From assembly GCA_910589095.1 (NCBI GenBank), contig CAJUSN010000043.1, positions 1-16,326 of the forward strand: a stretch of DNA of 16,326 nt, in the 5' to 3' direction. Under the pieces are notes generated by a model. The model searched no databases. It was not told where the DNA came from and saw nothing but the letters and a program-made list of their open reading frames with translations. Position numbers and translations under genes: made by a program. Source of the DNA: an uncultured Muribaculaceae bacterium (GTDB lineage: Bacteria > Bacteroidota > Bacteroidia > Bacteroidales > Muribaculaceae). Below are positions 5,223 through 11,945 of the stretch, in pieces. How positions within the stretch are numbered: the stretch's first letter is position 1; every line of letters begins with the position of its first letter.

Positions 5223-7691
5223 TCACTCGCGGTAATAAATTCTTTTCACTCGCGATGACACGGAGGTGAGCACCTCGTAGGGGATTGTTCCAAGTACGTC
5301 GGCAATTTCACCTACCGGCACATTCTCACCGAATATCTCGACACGGTCGCCCACCGAGCAGTTGGCGTCAGTCACATCAATCATACATGCATCCATGCAG
5401 ATGTTTCCAACAGAGGGGCAGCGCTGGCCGTTGATCAGCACTTTCATTCCGCCGTTGCCTAAATGGCGGTTTATGCCGTCGGCATATCCTACAGGGATAG
5501 TCGCTATCACAGAATCACGTTTCAGGACGCCCTTTCGGCCGTAACCAATAGTGGTGCCGGCCGGCCACTCCTTAAGCGATATTACGGTGGTTGAAAGTGT
5601 CGACACAGGTTTCAATGCGTTTTGTGATCCATCCTCCATGGTGTGGATGCCGTAGAGGCATATCCCCAGTCTCACCAAGTCATATTGATGTTCAGGGAAA
5701 CGAGTGATTCCTGTGGAATTCAGTATGTGGCGCATTATATGGTGATTGAAACCGCTCTGGAGCATGTCGGCGCAACGGTCGAATATCTCAAACTGCATCT
5801 GCGTGTAATCATCCTGCAGTGGCTCATCCGCAACAGCCAGATGGCTGAATACTGAGCAGGGTCTCACCACCTTCTGTCGCTTCAACATCTCTATGAGTGC
5901 AGGAATATCCTTTTCAAGAAATCCAAGGCGGTGCATACCTGTGTCAAGTTTGATATGTACCGGATAGTCAGTAATGCCATATTTCTCACCTTCGCGTATC
6001 AGTTCGCTCAACACTTCAAGCGAGAATATCTCAGGCTCAAGATTGTAGGCGAATAGCGTGCGGTAATTAACCACTTTCGGATTCAGCACCATTATAGGCA
6101 TTGTGATTCCTGCGCGGCGGAGATCTACACCTTCATCCAGTACGGCCACGGCAAGATATGCCGCACCTTGGCTCTGAAGTGTCTTGGCAAGCTCATAGGA
6201 GCCCGCACCGTAGCCCGATGCTTTCACCATGCACACTATACCAGTTGTGGGTTTCACAACCGAGCGATAATAATTGAAGTTATGTACCACCGAATCGAGA
6301 TTTACTTCCAACACAGTTTCATGTTGACGCGCCTCAAGCATATCGGCTATAGCCTCGAAGTCAAATGAAGGTGCACCTTTAAGCAATATTAGTTCATTCT
6401 CGAAATCGCCCGGCGATACTGAGGTAAGAAAAGCCGTTGTGTCCGGATAGAAGGTTGCCGATGAGTCGAAGTACCGTGAATTGCGCATGAACTCCGGACC
6501 TATCCCTATCAGGCGGTCTATCTTGCGCAGCTTCACTGTCTCGGCCACTGTTTGGTACAGCTTGGCAGGGGGGAGCGTTTCATGCATCACATCGGACAGT
6601 ATCAGTGTACAGCTTCGCGCCGATGTGCGGCGTCTGTTCATGAAATCAAGAGCGGGTGTGAGCGAATGAAGGTCAGATGTGTAGCTGTCATAGATCAGGA
6701 GGCAGTCGTTCACCGCCTCGATCACGTTAATGCGTGTCATCACTGGACTCAGATGTTTCATCCGTTCCCGTATCTGCTCGGCGGGCAATCCTAAGTAAAG
6801 CATGGTGGCCAGGACGTGGATCGCATTGTGGATGCGGCCCTCATCCGTGAACGGTATGGTCACACTTCCCGGGGCTTGAAGATAAGTGTAGCTTACCTCC
6901 GTGCAGTTTTCAAGTTTTTTCTCGCCGGTGATCGACAGCACAGCGTCAGGATCATTCCTTGACCATGCTATCTCCACCTCAGGCTTGCACTCTTTTCTAA
7001 CCGCCTCGCTAACCAGTTCTTCATCGGCGCAGTAAATAAGGCATCGACATTCCGAGAATAGCGAAACTTTCTCCTCGCATTTTCTTCCGCGTGAGCTGAA
7101 TCCGTTGTCGTGTTCGCTGTCTATGTTGGTGATGATACCAACATCAGGAAGTATCATTGACTGGAGCGAACTCATCTCCCCTTGACGCGACACTCCGGCC
7201 TCTACGATGGCCAGGCGTGTGTCTTCGTTGATTTCCCACACTGACAGCGGCACGCCTATCTGTGAGTTGAAGCTGCGCGGCGAGCGGACAATGTTGTAAT
7301 CGTCACAAAGGGCTTGGTAGAGCCATTCCTTAACGGTAGTTTTGCCGCGTGACCCCGTGATGCCAATCACCGGAATGTCAAATTTTCTTCGGTGATGACG
7401 GGCTATGCTCTGGAGAGCACGGGTCACATCCGGAACAACCAGAAATGTGGCGTCTTCGGCATCTTCCATCTCCTCCGGAACATGCGTCACCACAAAGGTT
7501 CTCACACCGGTTTCATATAGTTGCGCAATAAAGCGATGACCGTCGTTGGTAGGGGTCGCTATGGCGAAAAAAATCGATTTTTCTGGGGCCGTCACCGACC
7601 GGCTGTCGGTGAGCAGCACTGACAGCTCCCTATCTGTCTTGGGCGCCGGGAGTCGCAGTATCTCGCAAATTTCACTTGTCGAGTAGTTCAT
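5223..7691 (-). CDS. murF-alr: Bifunctional MurF-alanine racemase fusion
   Basis: 822 residues, two enzymes in one chain. Residues 1-455 are MurF (UDP-MurNAc-tripeptide:D-Ala-D-Ala ligase): Mur ligase ATP site GSRGKTTVK (113-121, Lys117), VEAGVSRQGEM (163-173), NIDSEHD with His194, the probable carbamylated lysine region KCEEK (204-208), and YDSYTSDLHSL (334-344) matching the MurF 'DSYNAN..S' block. Residues about 458-822 are alanine racemase: PLP lysine Lys490 in CMVKASGYGAG, KLDTGMHRLGF (581-591), catalytic tyrosine Tyr717 in IGYGRKG, VGYADG (734-739) and VGNICMD (761-767). The racemase makes D-Ala, whose dimer MurF adds to the peptidoglycan precursor; the D-Ala-D-Ala ligase step between them is not in the window. 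This fusion is known in Bacteroidetes. It is the last gene of the operon, and its start overlaps the GSCFA gene by 20 bases. Confidence 0.95.
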   Translation of the reverse strand: MNYSTSEICEILRLPAPKTDRELSVLLTDSRSVTAPEKSIFFAIATPTNDGHRFIAQLYETGVRTFVVTHVPEEMEDAEDATFLVVPDVTRALQSIARHHRRKFDIPVIGITGSRGKTTVKEWLYQALCDDYNIVRSPRSFNSQIGVPLSVWEINEDTRLAIVEAGVSRQGEMSSLQSMILPDVGIITNIDSEHDNGFSSRGRKCEEKVSLFSECRCLIYCADEELVSEAVRKECKPEVEIAWSRNDPDAVLSITGEKKLENCTEVSYTYLQAPGSVTIPFTDEGRIHNAIHVLATMLYLGLPAEQIRERMKHLSPVMTRINVIEAVNDCLLIYDSYTSDLHSLTPALDFMNRRRTSARSCTLILSDVMHETLPPAKLYQTVAETVKLRKIDRLIGIGPEFMRNSRYFDSSATFYPDTTAFLTSVSPGDFENELILLKGAPSFDFEAIADMLEARQHETVLEVNLDSVVHNFNYYRSVVKPTTGIVCMVKASGYGAGSYELAKTLQSQGAAYLAVAVLDEGVDLRRAGITMPIMVLNPKVVNYRTLFAYNLEPEIFSLEVLSELIREGEKYGITDYPVHIKLDTGMHRLGFLEKDIPALIEMLKRQKVVRPCSVFSHLAVADEPLQDDYTQMQFEIFDRCADMLQSGFNHHIMRHILNSTGITRFPEHQYDLVRLGICLYGIHTMEDGSQNALKPVSTLSTTVISLKEWPAGTTIGYGRKGVLKRDSVIATIPVGYADGINRHLGNGGMKVLINGQRCPSVGNICMDACMIDVTDANCSVGDRVEIFGENVPVGEIADVLGTIPYEVLTSVSSRVKRIYYRE

Positions 7692-8661
7692 AATCGGTTA
7701 GATATTTGGTTATGGCCTTTTGAAGTTCGGGATGAGTGCCCATGAGCTCGTGAGCCATTCTTATTGTTTCTTCTTTAAATGTGATATATGCCTGTGCATC
7801 GTCGCCAAGGGGGCGATGGACGGTGCGGCGTGTAAATTTCTCGGCTCGGCGGGCTAGGTCGGCAGTAGCGGATGTGAAAAATGACTCAGCGAACAGTTCA
7901 TGCACATAGTTCACCGCCACCTCTGATGGATGTTTCATATCCGCTGCATAGAACCGGTAATCGCGCAGGTCATCTATCAATGCTTCGTAGGCCGGAAAGT
8001 AAACTGCATTCTCCATCTGCTCCACTGTATTGTCAATAGCCAACAGAAGAGTCGATTTGGATAGTTGATTCTCATGCAGGCCATCGGCCGTGTGCCTTAT
8101 GGGACTAACTGTAAAAATTATCCGTAATTCAGGGCAGATGCGTCGCAACGCAACAACTGTTTGGATAAGTCGTTCTGTTGCCTCCGCTACACTAATCCGC
8201 CGGCGAGTGAAGTTACAGGCAGGGAGCTTGTGGCAGTTGCTGACAATCTCACCGCTGCTCCGCAGTTCATACACATAAGCGGTGCCTAAGGTAATTACAG
8301 CCGCGTGGGCTTCTTTGATGAATTCGCGTGCCTCATGAAGACGTTCGTTCAGCTGCTCCACAACCCGCATCCGGTCTGTTGATGAAAGTGAGGAGTGCGC
8401 CATGAACGAGTGATACATTCCGTGAGCTTCCACCAGTTCATCTGCGGTGAAGGGCGTGCCGTCGGCTATACGCGTTGCTATAGCTGCCATGCTTGCCGGG
8501 TTATAGACTGTTCCAAACGGATTGCTCAACACTTGGAACAGTTCCTGCCGCAGGCGTCCGCCCACGCTGTCGGTGAAGCATGAACCCATAAGGAAGAGGG
8601 GAGTGCTGTGAGCAATCTCTCCTTTTCTGTCAAGTGGTTTCAGTGTGGTGCGGAAAATCAT
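7672..8661 (-). CDS. GSCFA domain protein (SGNH/GDSL-like)
   Basis: 329 residues. The family motif FLMGSCFTDSVG is at 23-34, with Ser27 in the GSCF block; further conserved blocks are NPFGTVYNP (47-55), ITLGTAYVYE (123-132), FTVSPIRHTADGLHENQLSKS (183-203) and DMKHPSE (241-247). The last may supply the catalytic Asp/His of an SGNH-type hydrolase, but no substrate is established for the family. No signal peptide is visible, so it is probably cytoplasmic. It begins 2 nt after the PorE-like gene stop and overlaps the murF-alr start by 20 nt, so translational coupling is likely. The neighbours suggest an acyl or ester modification linked to envelope building; this is inference. Confidence 0.92.
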   Translation of the reverse strand: MIFRTTLKPLDRKGEIAHSTPLFLMGSCFTDSVGGRLRQELFQVLSNPFGTVYNPASMAAIATRIADGTPFTADELVEAHGMYHSFMAHSSLSSTDRMRVVEQLNERLHEAREFIKEAHAAVITLGTAYVYELRSSGEIVSNCHKLPACNFTRRRISVAEATERLIQTVVALRRICPELRIIFTVSPIRHTADGLHENQLSKSTLLLAIDNTVEQMENAVYFPAYEALIDDLRDYRFYAADMKHPSEVAVNYVHELFAESFFTSATADLARRAEKFTRRTVHRPLGDDAQAYITFKEETIRMAHELMGTHPELQKAITKYLTDYELLDK

Positions 8662-8663
8662 TT

Positions 8664-10634
8664 TTAATACATGTTGTAATCTACTGAAAGCACATTGAAT
8701 TCCGTGCGACGGTTTATCTGGTCGGCAGCTTCGCGGTCTGCCTCTTCCTCAAGTCCGGTCACGAACTCTTCCGTCAGCACCTGGCCCTCTTTGAATTGGG
8801 GGAATAGTGTTGCATCACGTTTGGTGACCGTCTTTGGCCGCGACTTGCCGAAGCCGTGATATTGCAGACGGTCGGCCGCGATGCCGGCTTCTATCAGATA
8901 GTCAACCACGGCCTTGGCTCTGCGCAGTGAAAGGTCTATGTTGTACTCTTCTGTACCAACACGGTCCGTGTGCGAGGTCATCTCTATGGTGATGTTCGGG
9001 TTGTCGTTAAGAAGCTGTACCAGCTGATCAAGAGCTTCTTTGGAATCGGGCCGCAAAGTGGCCTTGTCGAAGTCGTAGAAAATATTTTCCACTATGTTAG
9101 GCTTCGAGAGGGAAGCAAGCATGAATTCTATCTCATAATCGGCATCGGTTTCGGCTGTGTCGGTGATGAACTCCTGGCGGGCGTTCAAAAATCCCTTGGC
9201 ACCGGCCATCATCACGTAGCTCACACCCCTTTGGAGCGGAAGCGTGAACTCTCCGTTGCCACCCGAGGCAGTACGTTGTATAGAGCCATCGTTGCCCACT
9301 ATGCGTATTACAGCGCCCTGTATCGGTTCTTCGTCATGGTCAGTAACCCAGCCGGTTATGTTTATTTTCAGGTCCGGTAACTCGAAGGAGTAGATATGGT
9401 CATAACCTCTACCGTCACCGCGGTTGGAGCTGAAGAAACCCTCGGGATGGGATGATTTGGCAAACGTGATGCCGAAATCGTCGGCTGCCGAGTTGATGGG
9501 CATACCCATATTGCTAACCACCCATTTGCCCGACGGTTGCAAAACGGCTTGGAATATGTCAAGCCCCCCAAATCCAGGATGACCGTCGGAAGCGAAATAC
9601 ATGATGCTGTCCGTGAGCATATAGGGGAAAACTTCATTGCCCGCAGTGTTGATTTGCGGTCCGAGATTTTCCAACGACCCCACTCGCTCCTTCAGATTCA
9701 ATCTCCAGAGGTCCTTTCCACCCTCTCCCGGCATGTCGCTCGTGAAGTAGAGATACTCTCCCGAGGGTGACACCGCCGGATGTCCGTAGCTCGAGATGGT
9801 GTCGCCCGAGACCTCGAACTTGACAGCTGCACTCCATTGCGCGTCGCCGCGAGTGGAGGTGAAGAGCTCTACGCCTGTTGATGAATTGGGCGACCGCCGG
9901 GCCTTGGTAAGATACATTGTGTTACCGTCAGGCGAGAAGCTCATGATGCCCTCGTCCATCTCAGTGTTCAGTTCGCCTTCTACCGGTTCTGGACGTTGCC
10001 ATGCGCCCTGTTCATTCTTTTTGGCCATCCAGATGTCACTTTTTTTCATGCCGGTGATCTCGCTTCGCTTGTCGCCCGTAACCTTTTCGTTTGTGGTTGT
10101 GAAGTAAAGTATGTCGCCATTGAACATCGGGGCAAAATCAGCGCGTCGCGAATTGAATAGTTTGGCGTTTTTCACCACGTATCGTGTGGGCTTGCTCTTG
10201 GCTTCTGCCGCCCATCGGGCACCTTCCAATCCCGTTACGGCAACGGCCGAGTTCGGGCAACGGCTCAGATACTGTTCGTAGGATTCAACGGCGGCCTGAT
10301 ATTTTCCGTCGGCATGTAGCATCTGAGCCAGCCTCAATTGGGCCGTAGAGTCGGGATACCCATAGCGGATTGCATTCTGGTAGGCTGCACCGGCGCGCGA
10401 CCACTGGCTAAGCATCCTGTGGGCTTCGCCCATCTTGTAGGCCACTTCGCCGCGCAACGGACGGTCCTCGCGCTTGGTCAGCTTATTGTATATCTTGCGA
10501 TATGTTTTGGACGCATCGAAGTACTCACCCCTGGCCATCTGTTCATCGGCGGCTGCCAGTTTCGGGCCGCGGCAGGATGTCACACCGGTCATTAGGGTTG
10601 CCAGCAGCAGGAGTGTCAGGCATATATTTCTCAT
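8664..10634 (-). CDS. PorE-like OmpA-family lipoprotein (TPR, beta-propeller, CRD, OmpA)
   Basis: 656 residues. The lipoprotein signal ends at Cys21 in GVTSC. Domains in order: tetratricopeptide-like helices (about 25-140), a PD40/WD40-like beta-propeller (about 155-418; blades marked by FSPDGNTMYLT, VSPSGEYLYFTSD and YFASDG), a carboxypeptidase regulatory-like domain (about 424-508) and a C-terminal OmpA domain (about 515-656). Peptidoglycan-binding residues are present: Asp557 in SHTD and Arg572 in LSLRRA, 15 apart as in known OmpA domains. This order of four domains is that of PorE (PG1058) of the Porphyromonas gingivalis type IX secretion system, a lipoprotein linking the outer membrane to peptidoglycan. 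Related OmpA/PD40 proteins unrelated to T9SS also exist in the phylum, so the symbol is withheld. It is the first gene of the operon with GSCFA and murF-alr. Confidence 0.85.
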   Translation of the reverse strand: MRNICLTLLLLATLMTGVTSCRGPKLAAADEQMARGEYFDASKTYRKIYNKLTKREDRPLRGEVAYKMGEAHRMLSQWSRAGAAYQNAIRYGYPDSTAQLRLAQMLHADGKYQAAVESYEQYLSRCPNSAVAVTGLEGARWAAEAKSKPTRYVVKNAKLFNSRRADFAPMFNGDILYFTTTNEKVTGDKRSEITGMKKSDIWMAKKNEQGAWQRPEPVEGELNTEMDEGIMSFSPDGNTMYLTKARRSPNSSTGVELFTSTRGDAQWSAAVKFEVSGDTISSYGHPAVSPSGEYLYFTSDMPGEGGKDLWRLNLKERVGSLENLGPQINTAGNEVFPYMLTDSIMYFASDGHPGFGGLDIFQAVLQPSGKWVVSNMGMPINSAADDFGITFAKSSHPEGFFSSNRGDGRGYDHIYSFELPDLKINITGWVTDHDEEPIQGAVIRIVGNDGSIQRTASGGNGEFTLPLQRGVSYVMMAGAKGFLNARQEFITDTAETDADYEIEFMLASLSKPNIVENIFYDFDKATLRPDSKEALDQLVQLLNDNPNITIEMTSHTDRVGTEEYNIDLSLRRAKAVVDYLIEAGIAADRLQYHGFGKSRPKTVTKRDATLFPQFKEGQVLTEEFVTGLEEEADREAADQINRRTEFNVLSVDYNMY

Positions 10635-10706
10635 ATCTGTGAGTTTGCGTGATAAGATTATAATATATAACGTGATTCACCATCGGTATATTTCCTTTTA
10701 TCATTA

Positions 10707-10738
10707 CAAAATTACACATCTTTTCCTTTTTAACCAAG
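10707..10738 (-). promoter_or_regulatory. Promoter of the PorE-like/GSCFA/murF-alr operon
   Basis: On the minus strand TAATTTTG at 10714-10707 matches TAnnTTTG exactly; CTTG at 10738-10735, one base off TTTG, is 20 nt upstream. The leader would be about 65 nt. No other exact match was noticed upstream of GSCFA or murF-alr, so this may drive all three genes. Confidence 0.55.
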
Positions 10739-10782
10739 CCTTTTTTCATGACGCATTCCGAGGGTGGTCCGACAAAAATGCT

Positions 10783-10790
10783 TACTTTTG
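10783..10790 (+). promoter_or_regulatory. -7 box of the DUF4924 gene
   Basis: TACTTTTG matches TAnnTTTG exactly and lies 30 nt before the ATG at 10821. No TTTG occurs at the expected -33 position. It shows that translation cannot begin at the in-frame GTG at 10764, which would lie upstream of the transcript. Confidence 0.5.
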
Positions 10791-10820
10791 TGTTATAAAT
10801 ACAGTCAAACATTTTTCATT

Positions 10821-11378
10821 ATGATAACCGCATCACAGAAACGTAAAGAAAACATAGCTGAATATCTCCTCTACATGTGGCAGATAGAGGATATTATACG
10901 TGCCAATAATCTTGATATCGAGCAAATAAAAGCCAACGTCATCGATCGTTATACATCGCTTTCGCCGGAGCAGCGCAAGGAAATGACCGATTGGTACGAG
11001 TCGCTTATCGATATGATGCGACGTGAGGGTGTCGAACGTTCCGGCCATCTCCAATTGAATCGCAACACCTTATCCTCGCTCGTGGCGCTTCATCAAGCAT
11101 TGTTGAAAGATCCTGAATTCGCCGACTATTCAGCTGAATTCTATCGCACTTTACCTTATATTGTTGAACTGCGTGCCAAAGCAGGCGATGCCCCGGTTGG
11201 CGAAATAGAAACCTGTTTCAATGCCCTTTACGGAATGTTGCTAATGCGCCTTCAGAAGAAAGAAATCTCTGACGACACGCTGGCTGCCATCAAGCAAATC
11301 TCTCATTTCATCGCTGTTCTTGCCCGCAACTTCAAACTTGATGAAGAAAACCGCCTCTTCAAATCCGACAAAGACTGA
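10821..11378 (+). CDS. DUF4924 family protein
   Basis: 185 residues from the ATG at 10821, a soluble and mostly helical protein with no signal peptide or membrane segment. The opening MITASQKRKENIAEYLLYMW followed by 'Q.ED.IRANNLDIEQI' is the signature of DUF4924, a family found in Bacteroidetes with no known function. Conserved-looking blocks include YTSLSPEQRKEMTDWYESLIDMM, LHQALLKDPEFA and a C-terminal 'ISHFIAVLARNFKLDE'. An upstream in-frame GTG at 10764 would add 19 residues, but they are unlike the family and overlap the -7 box. It is divergent from the PorE-like operon (186-base gap). No convincing terminator with a T-tract follows it. A protein-interaction or small-ligand role cannot be told from the sequence. 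Confidence 0.88.
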   Translation: MITASQKRKENIAEYLLYMWQIEDIIRANNLDIEQIKANVIDRYTSLSPEQRKEMTDWYESLIDMMRREGVERSGHLQLNRNTLSSLVALHQALLKDPEFADYSAEFYRTLPYIVELRAKAGDAPVGEIETCFNALYGMLLMRLQKKEISDDTLAAIKQISHFIAVLARNFKLDEENRLFKSDKD

Positions 11379-11412
11379 GAATTGGTAAATATGACTGTCA
11401 CTGATCTCTTGC

Positions 11413-11640
11413 CTCGGATTACGGTATCACCGAGCGTACGCGCTTAAGTGAGGGGAACGATGCGTGGGAAATCCTAAAAATAGGGATGTGTCCGGGTTGC
11501 GGCAATAAATCGGTGTCGTAAGCACACCTGAGGCATCCTTGGCCTCCACACCGAAGCCGTAGGCGCAGGTGTGGAGGGTCACGAAAAAATCGGCGTCGCA
11601 ACGACGCCCGGGTGATGTTTAGCAGGGCGAAGTTGGTGGA
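11413..11640. repeat. GC-rich palindrome-dense island, possible interspersed repeat or structured RNA
   Basis: Perfect stems: CTCGG/CCGAG (11413-11417, 11430-11434), GGTGT/ACACC (11512-11516, 11524-11528), GAGGC/GCCTC (11530-11534, 11542-11546), CCTCCACACC/GGTGTGGAGG (11543-11552, 11568-11577) and GGCGTCG/CGACGCC (11592-11598, 11602-11608). A 12-mer recurs with one mismatch: AAATCGGTGTCG (11507-11518) and AAATCGGCGTCG (11587-11598). TCGGTGT (11510-11516) can also pair with ACACCGA (11548-11554), giving alternative folds. Boundaries are approximate and the strand is unknown. No RNA family was recognised. Confidence 0.45.
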
Positions 11641-11855
11641 AATTTTAGATAAACGCCAGCAATAGAATTATTGTTAATGTTTATTAACTATTCGTTTGGT
11701 AGGGGGAATGTTTTTAATGTAAATGGCAGTGTGTTAGCGTTATATGAGTTTGTTGTGTATGATATAGCACCTTGTTCCATTTTCATTGTATGGAAAATAT
11801 CTTTTTTCAGTTGTAACTTTTCCTCTATGTTCCGCGTCAATTATAGTGACGTCAG

Positions 11856-11863
11856 TAATTTTG
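11856..11863 (+). promoter_or_regulatory. -7 box for the outer membrane beta-barrel gene pair
   Basis: TAATTTTG matches TAnnTTTG exactly, 82 nt before the ATG at 11946. No TTTG lies at the -33 distance, only a weak TTCC. It leaves a leader of about 75 nt. Confidence 0.45.
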
Positions 11864-11945
11864 AACGCATATTTTTTGAGTCAAATACGTTCACTATTTC
11901 CAAGTTACCTTTCATAAGCTCATTATTCACATTTCCACGCAAAAA

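Larger units (their letters stand above)
11379..11945. other. Long intergenic region: GC-rich structured block then AT-rich block
   Basis: 567 bases without a convincing gene. Positions about 11410-11640 are GC-rich with clustered inverted repeats, described separately. Positions about 11641-11945 are AT-rich, with short hairpins at 11660-11673 (CAATA/TATTG) and 11673-11688 (GTTAAT/ATTAAC), and hold the promoter candidate of the following outer membrane protein gene. Short open frames here look like chance translations. Confidence 0.7.

Noticed and set aside
10764..10820. GTG start adding 19 residues to the DUF4924 protein
   Set aside because: It lies upstream of the -7 box at 10783-10790 and the residues are unlike the family N-terminus.
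11419..11601. 60-codon minus-strand frame with a cysteine-rich CGGQGC segment
   Set aside because: It lies wholly inside the palindrome-dense island, and the repeats explain its arginine- and cysteine-rich make-up. No start signal supports it. Such translations of repeats are commonly annotated by mistake.
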